From an uncultured Rikenella sp. (lineage in GTDB: Bacteria > Bacteroidota > Bacteroidia > Bacteroidales > Rikenellaceae), in the NCBI RefSeq assembly GCF_947628055.1, contig NZ_CANQYJ010000003.1, forward strand, positions 1-46,851: a stretch of 46,851 bases of DNA, read 5' to 3'. Position 1 is the first letter of the stretch, and every line of letters begins with the position of its first letter. Positions 26,536 to 35,908 of the stretch are shown piece by piece. A model generated the notes under the pieces. The model had not been told where the DNA came from. It was given only the letters and a program-made list of their open reading frames with translations, and made no database searches. A program made the position numbers and the translations under genes.

Positions 26536-28622
26536 GAAAGCCCGTTTTTTTTACGCTGACCCTCGCTTTACTGTTCACCGTCGTATTCGCCCGTGCCGAC
26601 GAAGGGATGTGGCTGCCGAGCCTGATCGGCCAGGGACGTATCCAAGACATGCGTTCCAAAGGATTCCGGCTCACGGCGCAGGACTTGTACGCCGTTAACC
26701 AAGCCAGTTTGAAAGATGCGATCGTGCGGTTCGGGAGCGGATGCACCGGCGAACTCATCTCCGACCAAGGGCTGCTGATTACCAACCACCACTGCGGATA
26801 CGGACAGATTCAGCAGCACAGCTCGGTGGAACACGATTATCTGACCCACGGGTTTGCGGCGATGAACCGATCTGAAGAACTACCCAACCCAGGGCTGGTA
26901 GTTAGCTTTTTGGTTGAGATGCGGGACGTTACCGATCAGGTACTCAAAGGGATAACGCCATCGACGAACGAAACGGAACGGATGCGGATCATCGATGCCA
27001 ATATAAAGACTGTCGTCAAAAAGGCGACCAAGGGCAATCATTACCACGCTTCGGTAGAGGCATTGTATTATGGGAATCAATACTTTCTGTTCGTTTACGA
27101 AGTGTTCGAGGATGTCCGGTTAGTGTTTGCTCCGCCGTCGGCGGTGGGGAAATTCGGCGGGGATACGGATAACTGGATGTGGCCGCGGCATACGGGCGAC
27201 TTCTCGATCTTCCGGGTTTATGCGGGAAAAGACAACAAACCGGCGCCGTATTCGCCGGACAACGTGCCGTATGTGCCGAAAAAATCGTTCACCATCTCGC
27301 TGAAAGGGATTCGGGAGGGGAATTTCACCTTCGTCTACGGTTTTCCGGGGCGGACTTACCAGTACTTGCACTCCGAGGCGGTGCGGTATACGCAGGAAAT
27401 GGGAGATCCGCATAAGGTGAAGCTGCGGACGTTGCGGCTCGATATTATGAACCGGGCGCAGGCGGCCGATCCGGCGGTGCGGATCCAGTATGCGGCCAAG
27501 AATGCTAATGTGTCGAACGCTTGGAAGAAATGGCAGGGAGAAATGAAAGGATTGAAACGTTTGGGGACGGTGGCCAAGAAACAGGCGTTTGAACGGCGTT
27601 TCGAGGCATGGGCGGCGGACAAGCCGGAGTATGCGGGAGTTACGACCCGGTTGGCGGCGCTGTACGATTCGCTGGAACCGTACGCTTTGGCGCGCGATTA
27701 TCATACGGAGGCGGTGCTGGCGATCGAGCTGCTCAAATTTGCCGGGCAGTTTGCCGATGCCCGAGACCTCGAACCGGAGACGATCGACCGACTGCGGGTG
27801 GCGGCGGAGAAATTCTACAAAGATTATGTGCCGGCGATCGACCGGGAGACGGCGCAGGCATTGCTGGCGGAATACGTGCGGAATATACCGGAACGATTCC
27901 GGCCGGCGGGGATTGATGTGGAGGCGGTTTTCGACTCTACGCTTTTCGCCGATTCGGTGCAGGTCGGGCGGCTGCTGGCGTCGGGCGATACGACGGCCAT
28001 TCGCGGGGCAATCGATCGGGATGCGGCGGTACGGGCTTATCGGGCCTTTATGAAAGCATATAAAACCGCTATCGAACCGGAATACACGGCTTTGAACAAG
28101 CGGATCGACCGCTTGTACCGCACTTATGTCCGGGGGAGGATGGAGATGCAGCGGGGCGAACGGGAGTTCTATCCGGACGCCAACTCGACGCTGCGGATCG
28201 CTTACGGCCGGGTGGAGGGCTATCGGCCTGCGGATGCGGTTGTGTATGAGCCGGTTTCGACACTCGAGGGGGTGATGCAGAAGGACAATCCGGCGATTTA
28301 CGACTACGATGTTCCGGAACGGCTGCGACAATTGTACGAGGCGAAAGACTACGGCCGGTGGGCGGTGAACGGGACGGTGCCGGTGGCGTTCATCGCGACG
28401 AACCACACGACGGGCGGGAACTCGGGCAGTCCGGTGCTCAACGGCCGCGGCGAGTTGATCGGGGTCAATTTCGACCGCTGCTGGGAGGGGACGATGTCCG
28501 ACTTGGAGTACGATCCGGTCGCCTGCCGGAATATCGCATTGGATATTCGTTACGCGCTGTTCCTGATCGACCGGGTCGGCGGAGCGGGGTATCTGCTGGA
28601 TGAAATGAAATTTGCGGAATAA
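26532..28622 (+). CDS. S46 family dipeptidyl peptidase, DPP11-like (Asp/Glu-specific)
   Basis: A 696-residue periplasmic serine exopeptidase that removes dipeptides from the N-terminus of peptides. Residues 1-21 are a signal peptide. The S46 triad is seen in TNHHCGYG (catalytic His), DNWMWPRHTGDF (Asp) and TGGNSGSPV (catalytic S631). The S1-site position that separates DPP11 from DPP7 is Arg here (R649 in GVNFDRCWEG); DPP7 has Gly there. This predicts cleavage after Asp or Glu. It is translationally coupled to maf and followed 2 bases on by an M24 aminopeptidase, making a peptide-use pair. The specificity call is from residue knowledge, not test. Confidence 0.92.
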   Translation: MRKPVFFTLTLALLFTVVFARADEGMWLPSLIGQGRIQDMRSKGFRLTAQDLYAVNQASLKDAIVRFGSGCTGELISDQGLLITNHHCGYGQIQQHSSVEHDYLTHGFAAMNRSEELPNPGLVVSFLVEMRDVTDQVLKGITPSTNETERMRIIDANIKTVVKKATKGNHYHASVEALYYGNQYFLFVYEVFEDVRLVFAPPSAVGKFGGDTDNWMWPRHTGDFSIFRVYAGKDNKPAPYSPDNVPYVPKKSFTISLKGIREGNFTFVYGFPGRTYQYLHSEAVRYTQEMGDPHKVKLRTLRLDIMNRAQAADPAVRIQYAAKNANVSNAWKKWQGEMKGLKRLGTVAKKQAFERRFEAWAADKPEYAGVTTRLAALYDSLEPYALARDYHTEAVLAIELLKFAGQFADARDLEPETIDRLRVAAEKFYKDYVPAIDRETAQALLAEYVRNIPERFRPAGIDVEAVFDSTLFADSVQVGRLLASGDTTAIRGAIDRDAAVRAYRAFMKAYKTAIEPEYTALNKRIDRLYRTYVRGRMEMQRGEREFYPDANSTLRIAYGRVEGYRPADAVVYEPVSTLEGVMQKDNPAIYDYDVPERLRQLYEAKDYGRWAVNGTVPVAFIATNHTTGGNSGSPVLNGRGELIGVNFDRCWEGTMSDLEYDPVACRNIALDIRYALFLIDRVGGAGYLLDEMKFAE

Positions 28623-28624
28623 CG

Positions 28625-30409
28625 ATGATTTGGAAACGATTGGAAAAACTGCGGGGCTGGATGCGGGAACAGAGGGTGGGGGCGTTTATCGTGCCTTCCA
28701 ACGACCCGCACTTCAGCGAATATGTGGCGCCGCATTGGGGATGCCGGGCGTGGATCAGCGGCTTCGACGGCTCGGCGGGGACGGTGGCGGTTACGGCGGA
28801 CGGACGGGCGGCGTTGTGGACCGATTCGCGCTATTTCCTGCAAGCCGAAACGCAGTTGACAGGGACGGGAATCGAGTTGCAGCGGATGGGGTTGGCAGGG
28901 ACGCCTTCCCTGACCGATTGGCTAAGCGCTTGCGGGATCAGTCGGGTCGGTGTGGACGGGCGGTTGTTCAGTCGGACGACGTTCGAGGGATTGAAAGGGA
29001 ATTTGGCGGCGGTCGGGATCGAACTAACGGCTGTCGGCGACCCGTTCGCGACGATTTGGGACGGTCGGCCGGCATTGCCGGATGCGCGGGCGATGGTGTT
29101 GGACGCGGCATACAGCGGCGAGGCGGCGATCGGCAAGCTCGGACGTATTCGGGCGGCGATGTCGGATGGGGCGGTGCGGATTGTGGCCGTGCTGGACGAA
29201 ATCGCTTGGGCACTCAATATACGGGGTGGGGATATTGCCTATAATCCGGTGGTTGTCAGTTATCTGGCTATCGAACCGGAACGGGCGATCCTGTTCGTCG
29301 ATCGGGACAAGTTTACGCCGGACGACCGGGAACGGCTCCGCGGGGAGGCCCGTGTCGAGATGCGCCCTTACCACACTTTCAGCGACTATCTGGGAACATG
29401 GGGCGGAAAAACCGTGATCGTCGATCCGAACGGGTTGGATCAATACCACTACACCCTGCTGGAGACTGCGGGGGCCCGCATCGTGAAAGAGGCGACGCCT
29501 TATGGAATGATCTCGGCGATGAAAGCCGTCAAAAACCCGACGGAGATCGCGGGGTTCCGGCGGGCGATGGAGGTGGATGGGGCGGCTTTGGTGCGGTTCG
29601 AGATGTGGCTCGAAAAAATCGTAAAAGCAGGAGAATGCCCTACAGAATTGGAGATTGCAGCCAAACTGCATGAATTTCGGCAGGCGGCTGCTGCGAAAGA
29701 GGGGTTTCGCGGCGAGAGTTTCGAGACCATTGCGGGATATGGCGATCATGGAGCGATCGTACATTACGAGGCGACGCCGGAGAGCGACATACCGGTCGGA
29801 ACGGACAGTTTTCTGTTGATCGACAGCGGAGGGCAGTATCTGTACGGGACGACGGACATTACGCGGACTTACCATTTCGGAACGCCCACAGCGGAACAGA
29901 GGCAGGATTATACGGCGGTTCTGCGGGGGATGATCGACCTGAGTGCAGCCCGGTTCCCGGTCGGGACGCGGGGGGCGCAGTTGGATGTTTTGGCCCGGCG
30001 GCACTTGTGGAACAGAGGACAGAACTACCTGCACGGGACTGGGCATGGGGTAGGGCACTTCCTGTGCGTGCACGAGGGGCCGCAGTCGATCCGGATGAAC
30101 GAAAATCCGGTGGTATTGGAACCGGGGATGGTGCAGAGCTGCGAGCCGGGGCTGTACCTCGCGGGGCGGTACGGGATACGGATCGAAAACCTGACTTTAG
30201 TGACGGCTGAGGGATGTCCGGAGGGATTCCTGCGGTTCGAGCCGCTGACCTTGTGCCCCATCTCGTTGCGCGCCGTCGATACGGCCGTGCTGGACGCCGA
30301 CCAGCGGGAGTGGCTGAACGACTATCATGCGAAGGTCTACGAACGGCTGGCCCCTTTGTTAAACACGGACGAAAAACAGTGGCTGCGCGACAGGACGCGA
30401 CCGGTGTAA
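28625..30409 (+). CDS. M24 family aminopeptidase P (Xaa-Pro aminopeptidase)
   Basis: A 594-residue, three-domain aminopeptidase P that removes an N-terminal residue before proline. Two creatinase-like N-terminal domains (RVGAFIVPSNDPHFSEY near the start) are followed by the catalytic pita-bread domain. Dinuclear metal ligands are in LLIDSGGQY, TTDITRTYHFG, HGVGHFLCVHEGP, SCEPG and GIRIENLTLV. A C-terminal extension as in the long eukaryote-like form ends the chain. No signal peptide is seen, so it acts in the cytoplasm. It is immediately downstream of the DPP11-like gene, so imported proline-containing peptides may be finished here. Confidence 0.93.
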   Translation: MIWKRLEKLRGWMREQRVGAFIVPSNDPHFSEYVAPHWGCRAWISGFDGSAGTVAVTADGRAALWTDSRYFLQAETQLTGTGIELQRMGLAGTPSLTDWLSACGISRVGVDGRLFSRTTFEGLKGNLAAVGIELTAVGDPFATIWDGRPALPDARAMVLDAAYSGEAAIGKLGRIRAAMSDGAVRIVAVLDEIAWALNIRGGDIAYNPVVVSYLAIEPERAILFVDRDKFTPDDRERLRGEARVEMRPYHTFSDYLGTWGGKTVIVDPNGLDQYHYTLLETAGARIVKEATPYGMISAMKAVKNPTEIAGFRRAMEVDGAALVRFEMWLEKIVKAGECPTELEIAAKLHEFRQAAAAKEGFRGESFETIAGYGDHGAIVHYEATPESDIPVGTDSFLLIDSGGQYLYGTTDITRTYHFGTPTAEQRQDYTAVLRGMIDLSAARFPVGTRGAQLDVLARRHLWNRGQNYLHGTGHGVGHFLCVHEGPQSIRMNENPVVLEPGMVQSCEPGLYLAGRYGIRIENLTLVTAEGCPEGFLRFEPLTLCPISLRAVDTAVLDADQREWLNDYHAKVYERLAPLLNTDEKQWLRDRTRPV

Positions 30410-30483
30410 CGAACGCGGAGGGATTCGTTCGGCACAATTATTGACTATTCCATCATCGAGTTATCCTATTAAAAAACACGATT

Positions 30484-30951
30484 ATGGAATACGATCCGAT
30501 TCAAAATTTCGATCTGAAAAAGTATTTGGGCAAATGGTACGAAATCGCCCGCTTCGATTTTCGTTTTGAACGCGACATGCACTCCGTAACGGCAGAGTAT
30601 ATGATGCGGCCGGACGGAAAGGTGCGCGTCGTCAATAGCGGCCGCAAAGAGAAGCCGGGCAGCCGGTTGTCCGTGGCGGAGGGGAAGGCGAAACTGGGGG
30701 CGCCGGACGATCCGACGCGGCCGGGATTTCTGAAAGTCTCGTTCTTCGGGCCTTTCTATTCGCCGTACTACATTCTGGCGCTCGATCCGGACTACCGGTA
30801 TGCGCTGGTGGGAGGGAAAAAGAGAAAATACCTGTGGATACTCTCCCGGACGCCGAAGCTGCCGCAAAAAACGATCCGGCAGTTGATCGACCGGGCAGAC
30901 CAACTGGGCTTCGACACGTCGAAACTCGTCTTCACCCGGCAGAGCGAATGA
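30484..30951 (+). CDS. Lipocalin family protein, Blc-like, without signal peptide
   Basis: A 155-residue single beta-barrel protein. The lipocalin motif is GKWYEIARFDFRFE (G16, W18, Y19), followed by AEYMMRPDGKVRVVNSG and the late LDPDYRYALVGG and YLWILSRTPKLP strands, as in bacterial Blc. It lacks both a signal peptide and a lipobox, whereas E. coli Blc is an outer-membrane lipoprotein. It would thus be cytoplasmic unless the start is wrong; there is no upstream in-frame extension encoding a leader. It probably binds a hydrophobic ligand. It is single, between the M24 gene and a convergent hairpin. Confidence 0.9.
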   Translation: MEYDPIQNFDLKKYLGKWYEIARFDFRFERDMHSVTAEYMMRPDGKVRVVNSGRKEKPGSRLSVAEGKAKLGAPDDPTRPGFLKVSFFGPFYSPYYILALDPDYRYALVGGKKRKYLWILSRTPKLPQKTIRQLIDRADQLGFDTSKLVFTRQSE

Positions 30952-30971
30952 AACAGCCGAATGAATAACAA

Positions 30972-31011
30972 GAGCGGATGGCCGTCATTCCAATGATCGG
31001 ACCACCCGCTC
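30972..31011. terminator. Hairpin between convergent lipocalin and TPR genes
   Basis: GAGCGG pairs with CCGCTC, with an inner TGG/CCA pairing after single-base bulges. There is no T-run, so function as a terminator is uncertain. Confidence 0.5.
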
Positions 31012-31065
31012 ATCTACGAAAAATAGGCTTCGACACGTTCAAAATGCCTTTTCCCGAAAAACTTG

Positions 31066-31302
31066 TCACGGATTATAGAGGTCGAAATTCCGAAAGTTGA
31101 AAATCGCCTGCGCCATTTCCCACATTTGCCGCGCCGCAGTATGTCCGGGATCGAGCTCCAACGCCCGATTGAAATCGTTGATCGCCTCGCCGAAATCGTT
31201 GTTCCGATAATGCAGCCGCCCCCGTTCAAAATAATACTCCGCCTCCTTCGGATGCCGCTCGATCATCTTCGTCCAGTATTCAATCGTCCCGCTGCTGTCC
31301 AT
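31066..31302 (-). CDS. Short tetratricopeptide-repeat protein
   Basis: A 78-residue protein made of about two TPR helices-turn-helices: IERHPKEAEYYFERGRLHY and NNDFGEAINDFNRALELDPG, then a tail rich in aromatic residues. TPR units mediate protein contacts. Its start overlaps the end of nadD by 23 bases, and a second ATG at 31266 would avoid the overlap. It is the last gene of the MATE-yicC-gmk-nadD block. The repeat is clear; the partner and role are unknown. Confidence 0.75.
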   Translation of the reverse strand: MDSSGTIEYWTKMIERHPKEAEYYFERGRLHYRNNDFGEAINDFNRALELDPGHTAARQMWEMAQAIFNFRNFDLYNP

Positions 31303-31876
31303 AGCCGTACAGTTTTTTGTCCCTGATATAGTCCAAGACCGGTTCCGGTATCACATCAGCCCCAATAGGAATCCCCGTCGCCAATGCCGCCCGGATCGAA
31401 GTCGAATCGACCCCGTAAACCGGCGCCTGCGCCATCTCCGGCGACGCCGTCCCCCCGTTGCGCGGATAAATCAAAAACCGAACCATGCGCCGCAACTCCT
31501 CCGCCCGGTACCACCGGGGCAGCTGATCGGCAATATCGCTGCCGGCCAGAATGATAAACTGCGTACCCGGATATAGATTTTGCAAATGCCGGATTGTATT
31601 GAATGTGTAGGAAGGCCGGGGCAGGGAAGCCTCCGCATCGCAAACCCCGAGCCTGTTGTCGCCGATCTCCTCCAACGCCAGCCGCACCATCTCCATACGA
31701 TCCGCAAAAGAAGCCAGTTCCGCCGGGTCTTTCAGCGGATTCTGCGGCGACACCACGAGCCACACCTCGTCCGCCAGCCCCCGCGCCAAGACATACCGGG
31801 CCACCGCCAGATGCCCGCAGTGAACCGGATTGAACGATCCCATCAGCAACGCCACCCGTTTCCGCATCCTTTCCAT
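31280..31876 (-). CDS. nadD: Nicotinate-nucleotide adenylyltransferase
   Basis: A 198-residue enzyme that adenylates nicotinate mononucleotide to deamido-NAD in NAD synthesis. The nucleotidyltransferase motifs are GSFNPVHCGHLA (13-24) and the C-terminal VDSTSIRAAL (the ISSTxIR motif). SPQNPLKD and FIILAGSDIADQLPRW lie between. Length is normal. It follows gmk by 15 bases in an operon otherwise made of nucleotide and RNA functions. LigA in this window uses the end product NAD. Confidence 0.94.
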   Translation of the reverse strand: MERMRKRVALLMGSFNPVHCGHLAVARYVLARGLADEVWLVVSPQNPLKDPAELASFADRMEMVRLALEEIGDNRLGVCDAEASLPRPSYTFNTIRHLQNLYPGTQFIILAGSDIADQLPRWYRAEELRRMVRFLIYPRNGGTASPEMAQAPVYGVDSTSIRAALATGIPIGADVIPEPVLDYIRDKKLYGYGQQRDD

Positions 31877-31891
31877 GAACCCCGCCGATAT

Positions 31892-32458
31892 TTACTTGGC
31901 TGCCAGAAAATCCCCGACCACTTGTCTCGCCTCGGCATAAGCCGTTTCGAGATCGTCATTGACGATCACCCGGTCGAACCGCGGCGCGTACCCGATCTCC
32001 TGTTCCGCTTTCGCCAGCCGTCGTTCGATCGCCTCCGGCGAGTCCGTTCCGCGCCCTTCCAACCGCCCCCGCAGCGCCTCCACCGACGGCGGCATAATGA
32101 AAATCGAGAGGGCGCGGTCGCCGAACAGTTTCTTGATATTCAGCGCCCCCATCACATCCACGTCGAACACCACCACATGCCCCCGATCCCAAATCCGTTC
32201 GATTTCGGCCCTGAGCGTCCCATAGCACGTCCCCGCATAGACCTCCTCCCACTCGACGAATTCCCCCTCTTCGACCCGCGCCGCAAACTCCGCCGCATCC
32301 ATGAAATAGTAGTCCACCCCGTCCCGCTCCTCGCCCCGCGGCGCCCGCGACGTGGCCGAAATGGAGAACTCCAGTTCCGGAAAACGCGCCAGCAGATGTT
32401 TGACGATCGTCGTTTTGCCCGAACCCGACGGCGCCGAGAATATCAATACCTTGCCCAT
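31892..32458 (-). CDS. gmk: Guanylate kinase
   Basis: A 188-residue P-loop kinase that phosphorylates GMP to GDP. The P-loop is SAPSGSGKTT (8-17), followed by the GMP-binding SATSRAPRGEERDGVDYYF and EFVEWEEVYAGTCYGT. The lid and DVDVMGALNIKK are typical. It lies 12 bases after yicC, a pairing found in many bacteria. Confidence 0.95.
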   Translation of the reverse strand: MGKVLIFSAPSGSGKTTIVKHLLARFPELEFSISATSRAPRGEERDGVDYYFMDAAEFAARVEEGEFVEWEEVYAGTCYGTLRAEIERIWDRGHVVVFDVDVMGALNIKKLFGDRALSIFIMPPSVEALRGRLEGRGTDSPEAIERRLAKAEQEIGYAPRFDRVIVNDDLETAYAEARQVVGDFLAAK

Positions 32459-32470
32459 AAGCCGAACGTT

Positions 32471-33349
32471 TTATAAAAGGTTGAGTAACTGTTCCTTGAT
32501 TTTCTCCAGCTCGTCCTTCATTCGCACCACGATCTTCTGTATCCCCGCATGATTGGCTTTCGACCCCGTGGTATTGATCTCGCGGCCGATCTCCTGCGCA
32601 ATGAAGCCTAACTTGCGTCCCACCCCCTCCGACTCGCCCGCCACAGTGCGGAAATAGTTGCAGTGCTGCTTGAGCCGCACCTTTTCCTCCGTGATGTCGA
32701 ACTTTTCGAGGTAATAGATGATCTCCTGCTCGAAACGGTTGTTGTCCACATGCACCTGCAAGGCCTTGAGGTTCTCCATGAGCCGTGCGCGCACCGTTTC
32801 GATCCGTTCCTCCTCCAGCGGCACGATCTGGGCCGCCAACTCCTCGATCGTGTCGATCCGTTTCAACAGATCGGCGATCAGCACCGCCCCCTCCTGCGCA
32901 CGGAACCGGTTCAGATTTTCCACCGCCTCGTCCACCGCCTCCGAAAGCGCGGCCCATTCCTCATCGCTGATCGCCACCGCCTCGGTCTGCATCACATCCG
33001 GCAAACGAAGCACCGTTGTAATCAGCGGCTCCGCCGTGTTCGTGTCGCCCAATTCTTTCTGCAACTCGGCCAGTTGCGAATAATATGCCTTGAACAATTC
33101 GATATTGATCGAACCGGCATTGGTTTTCGCTCCCCCGATATTCTCGACCGACACGAACAAGTCTACTTTACCCCGTCCCAGCGCCTTGCCCACGGTATTT
33201 CGTATTTCATACTCCTTCTCCCGGTAAATGGAGGGGATGCGGGCCGACAAATCCAGCTGCTTGCTGTTCAGACTTTTGATTTCCACAATGATTTTGCGTT
33301 GGTCGGTATGCCTTTCGGCACGTCCGTAACCGGTCATCGATTTTATCAT
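32471..33349 (-). CDS. yicC: YicC family endoribonuclease-type protein
   Basis: A 292-residue protein with the YicC N-terminal domain (start MIKSMTGYGRAE, then VEIKSLNSKQLDLS) and the C-terminal DUF1732 domain (IGREINTTGSKANHAGIQK). E. coli YicC and relatives have been shown to be RNases acting on small RNAs. The chain has normal length. Its ATG overlaps the MATE stop as ATGA, and gmk follows 12 bases on, matching the common yicC-gmk arrangement. Confidence 0.93.
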   Translation of the reverse strand: MIKSMTGYGRAERHTDQRKIIVEIKSLNSKQLDLSARIPSIYREKEYEIRNTVGKALGRGKVDLFVSVENIGGAKTNAGSINIELFKAYYSQLAELQKELGDTNTAEPLITTVLRLPDVMQTEAVAISDEEWAALSEAVDEAVENLNRFRAQEGAVLIADLLKRIDTIEELAAQIVPLEEERIETVRARLMENLKALQVHVDNNRFEQEIIYYLEKFDITEEKVRLKQHCNYFRTVAGESEGVGRKLGFIAQEIGREINTTGSKANHAGIQKIVVRMKDELEKIKEQLLNLL

Positions 33350-34707
33350 AATGCAGATTCTGGTTTCTTCTTATTTTTAGCAAAGATAGAGTGATTTTCC
33401 CATTTCCCGCTCTTGTAATATCCGTAAGCGATCGCCAGCCCGACACTCCAGCCGATCGGCACCGACCACCAGATACCCTGCTCGCCCATCAGCCGGGAAA
33501 GCCACATCGCCGCAGGAATACGCACTGCCCACAGCGAAACCAACGTGGAAAACATCGGAAAAATGACCGCCCCGGCCCCCCGCAGCATCCCGTTGATAAC
33601 GAACATGGCGCTGAAAATCAGATAAAACAGGCTGACAATCACTAAATATTCCGTCCCCACCCGGATCACGTCCGGATCGACGGTGAAAATCCTCAAGATG
33701 TCCGCCCCGAACAGCACAATCACCGCCGTAATCGCCACACAGGTCAGGGACGAAAAAATCATCGTCATTTTCAACCCTTTATGCACGCGATCCAGGTGTC
33801 CGGCCCCCACGTTCTGTCCCGTGAAACTGGTCAGCGCCATAGCGAAATTCATCGACGGGATCACCGCTAAATGATCCACCCGGATCGCCGCGCTGTAGCC
33901 TGCGATCACATCCGTCCCCCATCCGTTGACGATCCCCATCAGGGCCACCATCCCGAAAGCCACGAACGCCTGCTGCACTCCCGTCGGCAGCCCGTAATTG
34001 ATGCACTGCCGGAAAATCGTCCGGTCGAACCGCAATTTCAGCAGATCGATCCGGAAAATCGATTTCCCCGCATTGATATACCACACGGCCGTAAAATAAG
34101 CCGCCCCCTGCGCCGCGACGGTCGCCCAGGCTGCCCCGGCCACACCCCAACCGAACACTAAGATGAAAAGCAGATCCAATCCCACATTGAGAATCGCCGA
34201 CAGAAGCAGAAAATAAAGCGGTGTTTTCGAGTCGCCCACTCCCCGCAGAACAGCCGCCACCGTATTGAATCCGAACAGCAGAAAGATACCGCCTAAATAA
34301 ATACGCAAATAATCCGCAGCTAAAGGAATGAGTTCCTGAGGTAAACCGATAAGCCGGAAAATGCCCTCACTGAAAAAAATCCCCACCAGCGCGACGACCA
34401 GCCCCGACCCGACCAGAAAAACATGCAGCGTATCGCTGGTCAGCCTGACTTTATCGTACTGTCTGGCTCCGTAATACTGCGACAATACGACGCTCGCTCC
34501 GCTGCCGACCCCGATCACCAATGCGATTACGGCGAACACTACCGGCGTGCTGGCTCCGACCGCCGCCAGCGCCTCTTTGCCCAGATAGCGTCCCACGATG
34601 GCGCTGTCCACGATCTGGTAAAGCTGCATGACGAAATTGCCCATGATGATGGGCAGCGAAAAAAGCAGAATCTGCCGCCCGACAGGGCCGGAGGTGAAAT
34701 CTTTCAT
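33346..34707 (-). CDS. MATE family efflux transporter (second)
   Basis: A 453-residue inner-membrane protein with about 12 helices in two halves. MATE hallmarks are MQLYQIVDSAIVGRYLGKEA near the start, then VGSGASVVLSQYYGA and a second-half copy with SFTGQNVGAGH. This is the NorM/DinF-like branch common in gut Bacteroidota and differs clearly from the MATE at 16246. The substrate is unknown. It heads the yicC-gmk-nadD-TPR block through an ATGA overlap with yicC. Its start faces serC across a 127-base divergent region with an inverted repeat. Confidence 0.92.
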   Translation of the reverse strand: MKDFTSGPVGRQILLFSLPIIMGNFVMQLYQIVDSAIVGRYLGKEALAAVGASTPVVFAVIALVIGVGSGASVVLSQYYGARQYDKVRLTSDTLHVFLVGSGLVVALVGIFFSEGIFRLIGLPQELIPLAADYLRIYLGGIFLLFGFNTVAAVLRGVGDSKTPLYFLLLSAILNVGLDLLFILVFGWGVAGAAWATVAAQGAAYFTAVWYINAGKSIFRIDLLKLRFDRTIFRQCINYGLPTGVQQAFVAFGMVALMGIVNGWGTDVIAGYSAAIRVDHLAVIPSMNFAMALTSFTGQNVGAGHLDRVHKGLKMTMIFSSLTCVAITAVIVLFGADILRIFTVDPDVIRVGTEYLVIVSLFYLIFSAMFVINGMLRGAGAVIFPMFSTLVSLWAVRIPAAMWLSRLMGEQGIWWSVPIGWSVGLAIAYGYYKSGKWENHSIFAKNKKKPESAL

Positions 34708-34745
34708 AGAGGTGTTGGCTGAACAAAATTCGCAAAAAATTTCAT

Positions 34746-34766
34746 TATCGGAGAATATTTCCGATA
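34746..34766. promoter_or_regulatory. Inverted repeat in the MATE/serC divergent region, possible operator
   Basis: TATCGGA-GAATATT-TCCGATA, 7-bp perfect arms. The right arm runs into GATATTTG, a near match to a -7 box facing serC. The position would let a repressor control one or both genes, but no regulator is identified. Confidence 0.4.
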
Positions 34767-34834
34767 TTTGATAGCCGTTTTTGCACCAGACCAGGCTTTG
34801 CGCTGCATCGACGACGAATCAAACATTCCGAAAT

Positions 34835-35908
34835 ATGAAAAAACATAATTTCTCCGCAGGGCCTTCGATCCTGCCCCGCGCAGCGGTCGAAAACGCCGCC
34901 CAAGCTGTTTTGGACCTCAATGGCATCGGTCTTTCGGTGCTCGAAATATCGCACCGCACCAAGGACTTCGAGGAGGTGCTGGACGAAGCGGTAGCGTTGC
35001 TCAAAGAGCTGCTGAACATTCCGGAGGGGTACAGCGTGCTGTTTCTCGGCGGGGGGGCGAGCATGCAGTTCTGCATGGTGCCGTTCAACCTGCTGGAACG
35101 GAAAGCGGGGTACGTCAATACCGGAGTGTGGGCCAGAAAAGCGATGAAAGAAGCCAAACTGTTCGGCGACGTGGTGGCGGTGGCATCGTCGGAAGACAGG
35201 AATTTCTCCTATATTCCGAAAGGATACGCGATCCCGGCCGACCTGGACTACCTCCACATCACGACCAACAATACGATCTTCGGGACGGAGTACAAAACCG
35301 ACCTCGACTCGCCGGTGACATTGGTGGCGGACATGTCGTCGGACATCCTTTCGCGGCCGGTGGACGTGTCGAAATACGGACTGATCTACGGCGGGGCGCA
35401 GAAAAACTTAGGGCCGGCGGGGGTGACGTTCGTCATCGTGCGCAACGATATTCTGGGCAAGGTTTCGCGGCCGATTCCGACGATGCTGGACTACCGGACG
35501 CATGTCGAGGGGGGATCGATGTTCAACACGCCGCCGGTATTCCCGATCTACGTGGTGCGCGAAACGCTGCGGTGGCTCAAGTCGATCGGCGGGGTGCCGG
35601 CCATTCAGAAGCTCAACGCGGAAAAGGCGGCGCTCTTGTACGACGAAATCGACCGCAACTCGATGTTCGTCGGCACGGCGGCGCGCGAAGACCGGTCACT
35701 GATGAATGTCTGCTTCGTCTACAGCGATGCGCACAAGGATTTGGAACCGACGGCATTCCTCGATTTCGCGAAAGCGCGCGGCATGGTGGGGGTCAAGGGA
35801 CATCGCTTGGTGGGCGGTTTCCGCGCTTCGATCTACAATGCGATGCCCAAGGAGAGCGTACAGGCGTTGGTAGACTGCATGCAGGAGTTTGAAAAACAAT
35901 ACATTTAA
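34835..35908 (+). CDS. serC: Phosphoserine aminotransferase
   Basis: A 357-residue PLP enzyme that converts 3-phosphohydroxypyruvate to phosphoserine, and also serves pyridoxal phosphate synthesis. The N-terminus is [11 protein letters not shown]; the PLP lysine is K190 in [25 protein letters not shown] and [12 protein letters not shown] are also typical. The ATG at 34835 gives the family start; the earlier one at 34781 does not. It heads serC-serA-DUF1015, with a repeat-bearing 245-base gap after it. Confidence 0.95.
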   Translation: MKKHNFSAGPSILPRAAVENAAQAVLDLNGIGLSVLEISHRTKDFEEVLDEAVALLKELLNIPEGYSVLFLGGGASMQFCMVPFNLLERKAGYVNTGVWARKAMKEAKLFGDVVAVASSEDRNFSYIPKGYAIPADLDYLHITTNNTIFGTEYKTDLDSPVTLVADMSSDILSRPVDVSKYGLIYGGAQKNLGPAGVTFVIVRNDILGKVSRPIPTMLDYRTHVEGGSMFNTPPVFPIYVVRETLRWLKSIGGVPAIQKLNAEKAALLYDEIDRNSMFVGTAAREDRSLMNVCFVYSDAHKDLEPTAFLDFAKARGMVGVKGHRLVGGFRASIYNAMPKESVQALVDCMQEFEKQYI

